From Frondihabitans sp. PAMC 28766 (lineage in GTDB: Bacteria > Actinomycetota > Actinomycetes > Actinomycetales > Microbacteriaceae), in the NCBI RefSeq assembly GCF_001577365.1, contig NZ_CP014513.1:2914001-2978000 (forward strand): a stretch of DNA of 64,000 bases, given 5' to 3'. The first letter of the stretch is position 1. The number at the start of each line of letters is the position of its first letter. The translations under genes and the position numbers were made by a program. Positions 8,908 through 18,577 of the stretch are shown here, piece by piece. Under the pieces are notes generated by a model. The model was not told the origin of the DNA. It did no database searches and worked only from the letters and a program-made list of their open reading frames with translations.

Positions 8908-10331
8908 GCTGCGGCAGCCTTCGCGAGGGCGCGACGCAGGTCGTCGAGATAGCCGATCTCGAGCACGCTCAGCTCGCCGAGCCGACGGAGGCCAGGAACC
9001 GCGCCGGGGCGGCAGACGACCGCGACGATCTCGACACCGGGAGGGAAGCGCAGCGACCACGAGCGGAGATCACGGAGGCTCGGCGCCGACCCGCAGACGA
9101 GGAAGACCAGCGACACGCCGACCACGAGGTCGTTCGCCAGAGCCGCGAGGCCGCCGACGTCGATGTCGGCCGTGTCGGCGACGAGCGTGCTGACGTCGTC
9201 GAGCAGGCTGCTGCGGCTGCGGGTCGACAGGATGCGGGGCGATCGGCTCGGCTCGTCGCCGGGGGCCGCGCGCGGCGGGCTCGTCAGCGCCGTGATGTCG
9301 CGCCCGTCGCGGATGGCGCGCAGGGCCAGCGAGGAGGCGGCGCCGACGGCGAGCTCGAACTCCGGCCCATCGAGGTAGTCGGAGGGCGCGAGGCTGAACG
9401 CCACGACGACGTGGCTGCGGCGGGTCTCCTCGAACTGCCGCACGGTCAGTGTTCCGGTGCGGGCCGTGCTCTTCCAGTGGATGTGACGCCGGTCGTCGCC
9501 GGGGCGGAAGTCGCGCAGAGCGTGGAAGGAGATGTCGCTGGCCGTCAGGTCGCGGGTCGGGCTGCCCTCGAGGTCGCGCACGAAGCCGGTGCTCGACGAC
9601 GGCACCGTGATGGTCTCGGGGTGCACGTGTACGTCGTGGACGGTGGTCCACTCGACGTCGCGGCGGAAGAGGCCGACGGGGTCGCCCCGCACCGTCCGCA
9701 CCGGGCCGACCTGTACGACGCCCCGCCGGTCGGCCGGCACCTCGAACTCGTTCGACGACGCCTCGCCTCCGATCGAGCTCGGCAGACGCAGGGGCACAAG
9801 CTGCTCCCCCACCTGCACTTCGAGGCGGGCACCCCAGTGTGGTCGCCGCGACGACGCGCCGAGCGCGACACGGGCCGCGACCGGGTGGCCGACGACCGTG
9901 CGGTCGGAGTCCACGACGAGCGACACCTCGTAGCGCGCCCGACCGATCAAGAAGAGAAGGGCGACGAGCACCAGGATGCCGAGGCTGGCCCCGATGGCCT
10001 CGAACTCGAGCCAGCCGACCACGAGACCCACGATGCCGGCCACGACTGCTGCGGCGACGACGGCCCAGCCGAGCGGTGTCACGACGCCGGTGACGGCGCG
10101 GAACACCCTGCGCGTACGGCGCTCGAAGCGGCTGCGGGCACGCCGGAGAGCGCGTCGGCGACGAGCCCTCGGGGTGCGCGCCACGGTGGAGTAGCCCGTC
10201 CGACCCGTGAACCCGGTCAGGCCCGTGCGCCCGGTCAGGCCGGTCTCGGTGCGGCCGCCGACGGTGCGGCCGCCGACGGTGCCGCCGTCGACCGTGCGGC
10301 CGTCGCGCCGAGTGCGGGGGCGCGGGCTCAC
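8904..10331 (-). CDS. DUF58-domain protein
   Basis: A 475-residue membrane protein. Residues 1-50 are a low-complexity Gly/Thr/Arg region (GGRTVGGRTETGLTGRTG) coded by short DNA repeats; a basic stretch and two membrane segments (about 82-130) follow, then a von Willebrand A-like cytoplasmic part. The DUF58 hallmark is FRPGDDRRHIHWKSTARTG with VRQFEE after it. It starts with GTG overlapping the MoxR stop (GTGA), and its own stop overlaps the transglutaminase-like start (ATGA). MoxR-DUF58-transglutaminase is a widespread conserved trio; the MoxR ATPase is thought to act as a chaperone for such VWA-like partners. Exact function is unknown. Confidence 0.9.
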   Translation of the reverse strand: MSPRPRTRRDGRTVDGGTVGGRTVGGRTETGLTGRTGLTGFTGRTGYSTVARTPRARRRRALRRARSRFERRTRRVFRAVTGVVTPLGWAVVAAAVVAGIVGLVVGWLEFEAIGASLGILVLVALLFLIGRARYEVSLVVDSDRTVVGHPVAARVALGASSRRPHWGARLEVQVGEQLVPLRLPSSIGGEASSNEFEVPADRRGVVQVGPVRTVRGDPVGLFRRDVEWTTVHDVHVHPETITVPSSSTGFVRDLEGSPTRDLTASDISFHALRDFRPGDDRRHIHWKSTARTGTLTVRQFEETRRSHVVVAFSLAPSDYLDGPEFELAVGAASSLALRAIRDGRDITALTSPPRAAPGDEPSRSPRILSTRSRSSLLDDVSTLVADTADIDVGGLAALANDLVVGVSLVFLVCGSAPSLRDLRSWSLRFPPGVEIVAVVCRPGAVPGLRRLGELSVLEIGYLDDLRRALAKAAAA

Positions 10332-11335
10332 ACGGCCAGCCTCTCACTCGGCGGCACGACGTCGAGGAGGATGCGGCCGACGACGCTCGTCGCCGTCACC
10401 CCGTCGAATTCCGCCTCGGGGTCGAGCACGAGCCGATGCGCCAGCACGGGCTCGGCCAGGGCCTTGACGTCGTCGGGCAGCACGAAGGTGCGCCCCTCGG
10501 AGGCGGCCCACGTCATCGACGCGCGAACCAGCGCGAGGGCCCCGCGCACGCTCGAGCCGAGGCGGACCTCGCTGGCGTCGCGCGTGGCGTCGACGATGCG
10601 CGACACGTAGTCGAGGATCGCCGGGTCGGTCTCGACGCGCTTGGCCGTCTCGATCATCGACAGCGTGTCTGCCGAGCTCAGCACGGCGGGAAGGGTGCGG
10701 TGGTGCGAGCTGACGCGCGCCCCCTCTAAGATCTTGCGCGTCGACACTGAGTCGGGGTAGCCCAGCGACGTCTTCAGCATGAAGCGGTCGAGCTGCGCCT
10801 CGGGAAGACGGTACGTGCCCGCCTGCTCGATGGGGTTCTGCGTCGCGATCACCATGAACGGCTGCGGCACGCTGTGCGTCACACCGTCGACGGTCACCCG
10901 CGACTCCTCCATCACCTCGAGGAGGGCCGACTGGGTCTTGGGCGAGGCGCGGTTGATCTCGTCGGCGAGCAGGACGTTCGCGAAGACCGGCCCCGTGTGG
11001 AATTCGAAGATGCCGTTCTTCTGGTCGTACATGCTCATGCCGGTGACGTCGCCGGGGAGGAGATCGGGGGTGAACTGGATCCTGTTGCTCGTGCCCTCGA
11101 ATGTCTGCGCGATCGAGCGCGCCAGGCTCGTCTTGCCCGTGCCGGGGAAGTCCTCGAGCAGCAGGTGCCCCTCGCTGACGAGGGCGGTCAGCGCGAGCCG
11201 GACGACGTGGGGCTTGCCGAGCACGATGGTCTCGATGTTGTCGGAGAGCCGAGTGAAGACCTGTCGGAACCAGGCGGCCTCTTCGAGCGTCAGGGGCGCG
11301 AAATCCTGGGCGTCGCCGCGTGCGGTCGTGCTCAT
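10328..11335 (-). CDS. MoxR-family AAA+ ATPase
   Basis: A 335-residue cytoplasmic AAA+ ATPase. Walker A is EDFPGTGKT (Lys68), Walker B is VLLADEINRA (Asp125-Glu126), sensor 1 is IATQNPIEQAG, and an arginine-finger region (PEAQLDRFMLK) follows; these are typical of the MoxR group. The ATG has a strong AAGGAGA ribosome site eight bases upstream. It is coupled to the DUF58 gene by a GTGA overlap. MoxR ATPases are chaperone-like enzymes that mature or assemble partner protein complexes; here the likely clients are the DUF58, transglutaminase-like or giant Ig-like products. Confidence 0.93.
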   Translation of the reverse strand: MSTTARGDAQDFAPLTLEEAAWFRQVFTRLSDNIETIVLGKPHVVRLALTALVSEGHLLLEDFPGTGKTSLARSIAQTFEGTSNRIQFTPDLLPGDVTGMSMYDQKNGIFEFHTGPVFANVLLADEINRASPKTQSALLEVMEESRVTVDGVTHSVPQPFMVIATQNPIEQAGTYRLPEAQLDRFMLKTSLGYPDSVSTRKILEGARVSSHHRTLPAVLSSADTLSMIETAKRVETDPAILDYVSRIVDATRDASEVRLGSSVRGALALVRASMTWAASEGRTFVLPDDVKALAEPVLAHRLVLDPEAEFDGVTATSVVGRILLDVVPPSERLAV

Positions 11336-11402
11336 GGTGTCTCCTTCGAGTGGTTCCGTGGTTCGTGCTGTGACGAGTGCCGCGCGGCGGGCTCGCCCGC
11401 CT

Positions 11403-14400
11403 TCAGGGCGTGGGTGGCGTCGCCGGCGGTGTCGCGGGGGCGAGGGTCGGCGTGAAATCGCCCAGCGACTTCGGCGTACTGCAGCTGTCGTCCGTGCTCA
11501 GGCCGCAGGCGCGCACGTAGACGTCGGTGTCGGTGCCGTAGCGCGAGGTGTCGTGGTTCGGCCCGGTCACGAATCCGCCGTTCCTGTCGATCGTGGCCCA
11601 GCTGTTGGGCGCGGCCTGGCCGTGGGCGACGAGGCCGTATTCGTAGTGGTCGACGTTCTGCGAGTCGCCGGGGCTGAGCGGGCCGATCTGGATGTCCATC
11701 GCCAAGCCGTCCGGGTTCGTCGCCAGCTGCGCCTGCGCGTTCGGCTGCGCGGGCAGGCGGTTGTCGGCGATTCCGCTCGTGAACGTCGAGCAGAACAGGC
11801 CGTTAGTGGCGTAGACGCGATACTGGGCGCCGTTGAAGCCCGGGTTGTCGTCGATCCAGCTCGTGTTGCCCGAGACGTTCGTGCCCGGCAGGGTGTTACC
11901 CGAGCACGACCCGGGAGCGCCCTGGTCGACGCGTTGCACCGAGTAGGTCAGGCCGGGTGCGCCGTTCGCCGAGCCCGCCGTCCACGTGACCTTGACCGCC
12001 GCGTGGCCGTTGTCGACGGTGAAGATCGGCGTCACGATCACGCCATCGGGTGGCCCGACCGCCGTGGTGCTGCCGGTGCCGGCGGGGCTCTGGTTGGTCT
12101 TGTTGTGCGCCACGACGCTCGCCGTGTAACTGCTGCCCGGATGGATGGCGGGGCCCTGCACGGGGGTGCTGGTACCCGGCGCCTTCACGGTCGTCGAGTA
12201 CGAGAAGTCGGGCCCCGTCACCGTCACCGAGTAGGACGAGACGGGGCTCCCGGGCACGGAGGCGCCGGGCTGCCAGTTCACGACCAGCGAGTGCCCGCCC
12301 GGGTCGGCGGCGGTGGCCGTCACGGTCACGCTCGTCGGGGCGCTGGGCGAGCCGTCGACGACGACCGGGGCGCTGGCCGGGCTCGCAACACCGTCGCCGA
12401 TGCCGTTGGTCGCCTTCGCCGCGAACGAGTACGCGGTGCCGTAAGCGAGTCCCGACACGACGCAGGCGTCGGGGTTGGTGCAGGATGCCACGAGGCCGCC
12501 CGCGGTCGACTCGACCGTGTAGCCCGTGATGGCCGAGTAGTTCGGGAAGGCGTGCGGGATCGCCAGCGTGACCTGGGCCTTCGCGGTGTCGGACGACACG
12601 ACGACCGGGGCCGACGGCGGAGCGTCGGGCACGTCGCGGATCAGGACGCTGACTGTCGACGACGCGTCACGGGTGGGGTCGTTCGTGACGTCGCCCACCT
12701 CGTAGGGAATCGTCACCGTGCCAGTCGCCGCTGCCTTCGACACGGCGACACTCACGCGGCTGCGGTCGGCGCTCGTGCTCACGGTGACGCCGCGGGGCGT
12801 GGACCCTCCGCCGACGCTGACGACGTGCAGGGGCCGGCCGGGGAAGGGGTTCGTCGCCGCGTCGTTCGCCAGCACGTCGACGGTCGCGCTCGAGCCGCGG
12901 GTGATCGTCACGCTGTCGGGGATCGGGGCGACGATCGGCTTCGTCGACCGCACGATCGTGACCGCTATGACACCCGAGCGCCCGGGGCCGTGCTCGTCGC
13001 GCACTGAGACGACGATGCGGGCCGTCCGGCCGACGGACACGCCGTCGACGCCGCGGACGGTGAGGGTCGAACCGGACACGCTCGCCGTGGCGATCGACGG
13101 TGATCCTGAGACGGCCGAAAACGACAGCGCCGAAAGCCGATCGGGGTACGGGTAGTCGGTCAGAGCGAGCAGGTCGACCGTGGTCTGCGCGCCGGCCTCG
13201 AGGGTGATGTCGGCGCCGTTCACGACGGGCGGCTCGTTGCCCTTCGGGGTGACGGTGATCGGCAGGGTGACCGTCGCCTGGCTGCTCGGGTCGCCGGCCG
13301 CCCCGTCGGTGACCGTGAGCGTGATGGAGGCCGGGCCGAAGTAGTTGGCCGCCGAGGTGTACTGCAGCGTCTTGTCGTCGACGACGAGGCTCGCGCCGTT
13401 CGAATAGGTGGCCGAGACGCTCGACGACCCGGCGATGCGCACGGGCCGACCGCCGACGCCGATCAGCTGGTCGGCGAGGTGCACGACCAGGCGCGAGCCG
13501 CTGACCACCGAGAGCGCGGGGGCGTCCTGCCGGATCTCGGGCTTGCCGTCTTTCGACCCGGGCACCCAGATGAACGCGGTCGACGACGCGCTCGGATCGT
13601 CTCTCCGCGCGACGGTGAAGGGGATGATCTGGCTGCCGGCCGTGACGGTGACGAGCACGCTGCCGTCGGGCTGCACCGACGCCTTGCCGTAGCCGGGCAC
13701 GACGTGCAGCGAGAGGTCGTCGGTCGACCCTTCCGAGAACGTGACCGCCTTCATCGCGTCGACCGAGACGGTGCTCTTGCCAGCGACGGCCTGGGTCGTC
13801 AGCACCACGTCTTGCGCGACGGGGCTCGCCAGCGGCGCCTTGCGGTCGACCGAGATGTAGAGCCACGCGCTCGCGGTCGCCCCGCGGGCGTTCTTGATCG
13901 TGTACAGGACGCCGTAGCTGCCGGGGGTCGAGGGCGCGGTCACCTTGACCGCGTCGGCGGTCGCGACCGGCTTCAGGGCGTTGCTCGACGCGTCGGCCGA
14001 GACGACCGTCAGCGGGCTCTGCGCCGGGTCGGAGTCGTTGTCGAGCACGTTCACTGTCAGCTTCGTGCCGGGGCGCGTGCGCACCAGGTCGTCGTCGGCC
14101 GTGGGCGCGAGCGCCGTGCCGCTGGAGGGGACGACGCCCACGCGGATCGTTCCGGTGCCGACCTGGCCGAGGCTGTCGACGACGGCGTACTGGAAGGTGT
14201 CGGTGCCCGACGAGTACGAGCTCGCCCGGTAGGTCATCGAGTCGGTGCCGACGTCGGAGATCGCCCCGAGGCGGGGAGCGGTCGCCTGCCCGACCAGGCT
14301 GACGGAGTCGCCGTCGGGGTCGATGCCCGCGAGCGGGATCGGGATCGTCACGGTGCCCCCGGCGGTGACCCGCGCGGTGACCGTCTCGGGCACCGGTGGT

Positions 14401-17069
14401 CGGTCGTCGGCCGGGTCGTTGCCCTTGACGACGATCGTGACGGGCGCCGTCGCGAACTGCCCGTCGGACTGCGTCACCTTGTAGACGGCGGTGTAGGTGC
14501 CGGCCTTCTCGGGGGCCAGGTAGCGCAGCTCGCTCTGGGCCGTGAAGAGCAGCCCGCCGCCCGAGGGGACGTTCTTGACGAGGCTGCCCGCGAGCACGAG
14601 GGGCTTGTCGTTCGGCTGGACGTCGTTGTCGAGCACGGGGATGTCGGCGACCGTGCCCACTCGCACGGTCACGTGATCGGGCTTCGCCACCGGTGCCTGC
14701 AGGCGCGACGGCTCGGGGATCTGCACGATCGTCACAGTCCCGGTCGCCGTGGCCTTGCCGTTGCTCACCGTGTAGTGGAAGGCGACCGGGCCGGTCAGGG
14801 TGCGGACGAGCCTCACCTTGACGGTGTCCTGGTCGACGATGCCCGTGGCGATGCTTCCTGACGCGGGCAGGCCGCTGAGGGCGGTCACGCTGAGGACTCC
14901 CCCGCCGGGGTCGGTGTCGCCGGCGAGCACGTCGACGATCTGGCTGTCCTGCAGGTACAGGAAGGCCGTGGTGGGAACCGTGATCGGCGGGAGGTTCTCG
15001 CTGGGCGGGTTCGCGACGTCGAGGCGGATGGTACCGGTCGCGGTCTGCCGTCCGTCGGTGACGGAGTACTGCAGGCGGTGACTGCCGGCGCGCGAGGCGG
15101 TGACGGTGAACGACCCGTCGGGGTAGTCAGGCTGGATGCGCAGGCTCGAGTCGCCGGCGGCCGGGCTCACGCCGTCGAGGCTGACCAGGCCGGTGCCGCC
15201 GCGCACGTTGGGCAGCGGTGCCACGGCGATCTGCTGGCCCGTGTAGCCGGTCACGGCGAACGACTCCGCGATGATCCTGACGGTGCCCGGCGGCCCCACC
15301 GTGACCGAGACGGTGCCGTTGCCCGATGCCGACCCGTCGGAGACCGTGAGCGAGATCGTCTTGAGGTCGCCGGACTCGCCGCCGTCGTGGAAGGTGACCT
15401 CGCCGTTCTGCGTGAAGGCGACGGTCGAGGGGCCCGCGGTCGAGGCGGAGGCGAGATAGATCGGGTCGCTGTCCGGGTCGACCCAGTCGGCGAGCACATT
15501 GAGAGAGACCGTGCCGCCGGATGCCACGGACGTCCGGGTCGGTCGCATCTGCCGTGGCGCGGAGTTCTCGCCGGGCGACCGGACGGTGATGGTCACGGTC
15601 GCCTGCGCCGACCCGCCGCGCCCGTCGGTGATCGTGTACTTGAACCGGACGACGCCCGACGCCGTGCCGCGCGTCGTCAGCTGCAGCTGTTGGGCGTCGT
15701 TCACGATGTCGAGCGCGCCGAACTGCGGCGAGACCGGCGTGACCGCGGTGATCACGAGCGGATCGCCGTTCGGGTCGCTGTCGTTGAGCAGCACCGGCAG
15801 GGTGTTCGCGCGGCCCGGCCGCACGCCGAACGAGTCGGCGACGGCGACGGGTGGCTCTTCGGCCGCGGCGAGCTTCGGCGGGATGTCCTTCTGCTGCTGC
15901 TTGGTGGTCTTCGTCTCGGACTTCGTGACGAAGTCCGACCAGTTGTCGATGAGCTGGCCGTCGTGCTGCACAGCCCAGGCATGGCCGTCGGCGGTGTCGT
16001 TGGCGACGACGTGGTGGCCGTTGACAGCCAGCGTCATGGCCGCGCCGGAGTCGCTGCCGGCCAGACGGATGCGAGTCGCGTCGGCGCTCGCGTCGCCGCA
16101 GAGGCGCACTGCCGTGCCGCTCGACCAGGCCCCGTACTCGCAGTCGTCGACGCGCACCGGCGCTGCGGCGTGCCCGCCCGTGCCGCGCTCGAGCGTCGAC
16201 ACGCGCTGGTCGTCGAGGGAGACCGCGACGAGACCGGCACCGTGCCCGACGAGCACGCGATCGCCGGTGACGGTCGGCTCTTCGAGCTGCGCCGTCTTCG
16301 GGTCGCGGACGGCCGAGCGCAGCGAGACGACCCGGCCGGCGACCCAGAGATCGTTCGAACTGGCGTCGTAGAGGGCCGGGCGCCCGGAGACCAGCGTGGC
16401 CTGCACGGTCGTCGGCGTGCCGGTGAAACTCACTCTCTGCGAGGTCGCCGCCTGCGCCCCGTCGGCCCCGAAGGTGCCGGTCACGAGTCGGCCGCTCTTC
16501 GCCCCGTAGCCGACGTACCGCCCGTCGGCGTCGATGGCCAGGGTCGCATCCACCCCGAGGCTCATCGTGGGCGAGCTCTTCGCCGTGAACTTCGGCAGGT
16601 CGGTGACGCGGGTGACCCACGCGTCGCCGGTGGCGGGCAGGTAGATGGCCACCCATGATCCTGCAGAGACGACCTCGGGAACGCCGTCGGGCAGCGGCAC
16701 CGTGTCGGTGAGCTTGGACTCGGCCGGGTCGATCACGTCGAGCGTGTTCGAGGCCTCGTCGTGCACGACGAGGTGCGACGGAGACTGCAGGATCGAGAGG
16801 GACGTGCCGGTCGCCCCCACGGTGGAGGTCAGCTTGCCGATCTCGGCATTGGCGTCGCCGACGAGCCGCTGCGCGCCGTTCGCCACCCAGACCGAGCCGT
16901 CGTCGAGGTGCAGGTCTTGACGCGTGTAGCCGGGGGCGACGATGACGGCGACGGCAACGAGAGCCGCGACGACGACGGCCGACAGGGCCGTGACGGTGAG
17001 GGGAAGACGGGCTCGGAGCCGCGCGCGGAGGCGGGCGACGAGCCGGGAGAACGAGTGCCGCACGCTCAC
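11403..17069 (-). CDS. Giant membrane-anchored propeller/Ig-like/FN3 surface protein
   Basis: A 1,888-residue protein. A short basic cytoplasmic N-terminus (Arg-rich, residues 1-22) is followed by one membrane segment (about 23-46). Residues 47-375 look like a beta-propeller (repeated short strands such as LVVHDEASNTLDVIDP and WVAIYLPATG). A linker leads to about eight to ten cadherin/Ig-like repeats (about 405-1470) marked by motifs such as LPVLLNDSDPNGDPL, VDVLAGDTDPGGG and LNVLDNDSDP. About three FN3 domains follow, and the protein ends in a Pro/Thr/Ala tail without anchor. The GTG at 17069 overlaps the kinase stop (GTGA); upstream in-frame sequence is a shadow of the kinase gene. It is probably displayed outside the membrane; a scaffold or adhesin role is inference. 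Confidence 0.88.
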   Translation of the reverse strand: MSVRHSFSRLVARLRARLRARLPLTVTALSAVVVAALVAVAVIVAPGYTRQDLHLDDGSVWVANGAQRLVGDANAEIGKLTSTVGATGTSLSILQSPSHLVVHDEASNTLDVIDPAESKLTDTVPLPDGVPEVVSAGSWVAIYLPATGDAWVTRVTDLPKFTAKSSPTMSLGVDATLAIDADGRYVGYGAKSGRLVTGTFGADGAQAATSQRVSFTGTPTTVQATLVSGRPALYDASSNDLWVAGRVVSLRSAVRDPKTAQLEEPTVTGDRVLVGHGAGLVAVSLDDQRVSTLERGTGGHAAAPVRVDDCEYGAWSSGTAVRLCGDASADATRIRLAGSDSGAAMTLAVNGHHVVANDTADGHAWAVQHDGQLIDNWSDFVTKSETKTTKQQQKDIPPKLAAAEEPPVAVADSFGVRPGRANTLPVLLNDSDPNGDPLVITAVTPVSPQFGALDIVNDAQQLQLTTRGTASGVVRFKYTITDGRGGSAQATVTITVRSPGENSAPRQMRPTRTSVASGGTVSLNVLADWVDPDSDPIYLASASTAGPSTVAFTQNGEVTFHDGGESGDLKTISLTVSDGSASGNGTVSVTVGPPGTVRIIAESFAVTGYTGQQIAVAPLPNVRGGTGLVSLDGVSPAAGDSSLRIQPDYPDGSFTVTASRAGSHRLQYSVTDGRQTATGTIRLDVANPPSENLPPITVPTTAFLYLQDSQIVDVLAGDTDPGGGVLSVTALSGLPASGSIATGIVDQDTVKVRLVRTLTGPVAFHYTVSNGKATATGTVTIVQIPEPSRLQAPVAKPDHVTVRVGTVADIPVLDNDVQPNDKPLVLAGSLVKNVPSGGGLLFTAQSELRYLAPEKAGTYTAVYKVTQSDGQFATAPVTIVVKGNDPADDRPPVPETVTARVTAGGTVTIPIPLAGIDPDGDSVSLVGQATAPRLGAISDVGTDSMTYRASSYSSGTDTFQYAVVDSLGQVGTGTIRVGVVPSSGTALAPTADDDLVRTRPGTKLTVNVLDNDSDPAQSPLTVVSADASSNALKPVATADAVKVTAPSTPGSYGVLYTIKNARGATASAWLYISVDRKAPLASPVAQDVVLTTQAVAGKSTVSVDAMKAVTFSEGSTDDLSLHVVPGYGKASVQPDGSVLVTVTAGSQIIPFTVARRDDPSASSTAFIWVPGSKDGKPEIRQDAPALSVVSGSRLVVHLADQLIGVGGRPVRIAGSSSVSATYSNGASLVVDDKTLQYTSAANYFGPASITLTVTDGAAGDPSSQATVTLPITVTPKGNEPPVVNGADITLEAGAQTTVDLLALTDYPYPDRLSALSFSAVSGSPSIATASVSGSTLTVRGVDGVSVGRTARIVVSVRDEHGPGRSGVIAVTIVRSTKPIVAPIPDSVTITRGSSATVDVLANDAATNPFPGRPLHVVSVGGGSTPRGVTVSTSADRSRVSVAVSKAAATGTVTIPYEVGDVTNDPTRDASSTVSVLIRDVPDAPPSAPVVVSSDTAKAQVTLAIPHAFPNYSAITGYTVESTAGGLVASCTNPDACVVSGLAYGTAYSFAAKATNGIGDGVASPASAPVVVDGSPSAPTSVTVTATAADPGGHSLVVNWQPGASVPGSPVSSYSVTVTGPDFSYSTTVKAPGTSTPVQGPAIHPGSSYTASVVAHNKTNQSPAGTGSTTAVGPPDGVIVTPIFTVDNGHAAVKVTWTAGSANGAPGLTYSVQRVDQGAPGSCSGNTLPGTNVSGNTSWIDDNPGFNGAQYRVYATNGLFCSTFTSGIADNRLPAQPNAQAQLATNPDGLAMDIQIGPLSPGDSQNVDHYEYGLVAHGQAAPNSWATIDRNGGFVTGPNHDTSRYGTDTDVYVRACGLSTDDSCSTPKSLGDFTPTLAPATPPATPPTP

Positions 17070-18577
17070 CCGCCCGCGCAGGTCGAGCTGCTCGGGGCGC
17101 CGTCGGTGCCGTCGCGGACGACCGTCACGGTGACGCAGGCCTGGCCCTGGAGGTCGCCCTTCGACAGGGTGAACGTGGTGCCCCGCTGCGTGGTGCTCTG
17201 GCCGCCGTCGACGCGCACGAGGTAGGTGTCGCCGGAGGTGAGGCCCGGGTCGCTCCACGAGAACTGCACGGTGTCGGACGTCGTGTTGGCACTGACCGTG
17301 CCGACCGTCGGGATGGCCCCGCCTCCGCGCCCGGCCACCGTCACGACAAGGACGATCGCGGCGATGAGCACGACGACGGCAGCCCCGATGACGGCTCGGC
17401 GCCGTGTCAGGGCCGGGCGGGAGGCCGACCGGGCTCCGGGTGCGGTGCGGATCTCGGTGGCGTCGGCTCGGCCCAGGGCGGCTCGGCTCAGCGCGTCGTC
17501 GACCGAGCCGGCGGCGCTGTGCCGTGTGCCGCGTGTCGTGTCGCCCGAGCGACGCGTGCGAGGCCGCCGCGTGGTAGTCGCCGTGCCTGTGGTGCTGCCG
17601 GCTCGGGATGCCCCGCTCGAGCGGTCCGCACCCCGACCCGCGTCGCTGTCGCCGGGGTCGTCGCCCGTCGGCACGGTGTCGAGGTGGGCCGCGTCGATCA
17701 CGCTGCCGGCCGGGATGAACAGCGTCGACGGCCGCATGCCGAGCTCGGCTTCGACTGCCTGCAGCGACCTCAGCACGTCGAGTATCGAGGCCGGCCGCTG
17801 CGCGGGGTCTTTGGCGAGGCACGCCGCGAGGGCCTGCTCGAGCGAGGCGGGCACGTCTGCGCGGCCGATGGGGGCCACCCGGGCGCGGCCGACGATCCGC
17901 TCTTGCACGGCGTCGCGCGAGTTGTCGCGGCCGTCGGCTTCGAACGGCGATCGGCCGGCGAGCAGGCCGTAGACGGTGGCGCCGAACGCCCAGATCTCGG
18001 TGCGCACAGTGCCCTGCGTCGTGCCGCGGATCACCTCGGGCGCCGACCACGGGATCGAGAGGCCGAGCGCCTCCTGCCCCTCCGAGCGCACGAGCGTGGC
18101 GGCGATGCCGAAGTCGGCGAGCACCGGGCGGCCGTAGGTGGTGCGCAGGATGTTGGCGGGCTTCACATCGCGGTGCAGCACGCCGTCGCGATGCGCCGTC
18201 TCGAGAACGCTGCCGATCGCGATGGCGACCTGCAGCACCTCCGACACCGGCAGCTGCTCGTCGCGGAAGCGCCGACCGTACGAGTCGGGGCAGTATTCCA
18301 TGACGATGTAGGGTCGGCCGTCGCTCGCGATCGCGGCCTCGTAGACCGTGAGGACGTCGGGGTGGTCGGCGAGCTGCGCCATGAGGGTCGTCTCGGAGAC
18401 GAACATTGCGCGCGCATCGCTGTCGGCGACCCCGGGCAGCAGCACTTTGATGGCGACGCGTCGACGGGGCATGCTCTGCTCGTAGAGGAAGACGTCGGCG
18501 AAGCCGCCCGACCCGAGCGGGCGCACGGCCGTGTAGCCGGGAAGAACGGGCGGAGCCTCGGGCAGCCTACTGGGCAC
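17066..18577 (-). CDS. Transmembrane Ser/Thr protein kinase (Hanks type)
   Basis: A 503-residue receptor-like kinase. The catalytic domain (about 15-280) has the glycine loop GSGGFADV (22-29), Lys44 (VAIKVL), HRDVKPAN (His135-Asp137, Asn142), DFG (155-157) and APE (179-181), so it should be active. A Thr/Ser/Arg-rich linker (about 300-395) leads to one membrane segment (AVVVLIAAIVLVVTVAG) and an extracytoplasmic FN3-like domain with Cys residues at the C-terminus. It starts with GTG inside the end of the upstream FHA gene (11-bp overlap), and its stop overlaps the giant protein's start. It probably phosphorylates threonines read by the two FHA proteins of the operon. No PP2C phosphatase is present in the window. 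Confidence 0.95.
   Translation of the reverse strand: MPSRLPEAPPVLPGYTAVRPLGSGGFADVFLYEQSMPRRRVAIKVLLPGVADSDARAMFVSETTLMAQLADHPDVLTVYEAAIASDGRPYIVMEYCPDSYGRRFRDEQLPVSEVLQVAIAIGSVLETAHRDGVLHRDVKPANILRTTYGRPVLADFGIAATLVRSEGQEALGLSIPWSAPEVIRGTTQGTVRTEIWAFGATVYGLLAGRSPFEADGRDNSRDAVQERIVGRARVAPIGRADVPASLEQALAACLAKDPAQRPASILDVLRSLQAVEAELGMRPSTLFIPAGSVIDAAHLDTVPTGDDPGDSDAGRGADRSSGASRAGSTTGTATTTRRPRTRRSGDTTRGTRHSAAGSVDDALSRAALGRADATEIRTAPGARSASRPALTRRRAVIGAAVVVLIAAIVLVVTVAGRGGGAIPTVGTVSANTTSDTVQFSWSDPGLTSGDTYLVRVDGGQSTTQRGTTFTLSKGDLQGQACVTVTVVRDGTDGAPSSSTCAGG

Noticed and set aside
8847..13007. Long open frames on the plus strand (8847-10610, 10779-13007) opposite DUF58, MoxR and the giant protein
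   Set aside because: Arg/Gly/Ala/Val-rich translations without domains; they mirror high-GC codon bias of the real minus-strand genes.
13479..16658. More plus-strand frames opposite the giant Ig-like gene
   Set aside because: Same low-complexity antisense signature, no ribosome sites or motifs.
17070..18050. N-terminal extension of the giant protein to 18050
   Set aside because: This stretch is the kinase gene in another frame; the real start is the GTG overlapping the kinase stop.
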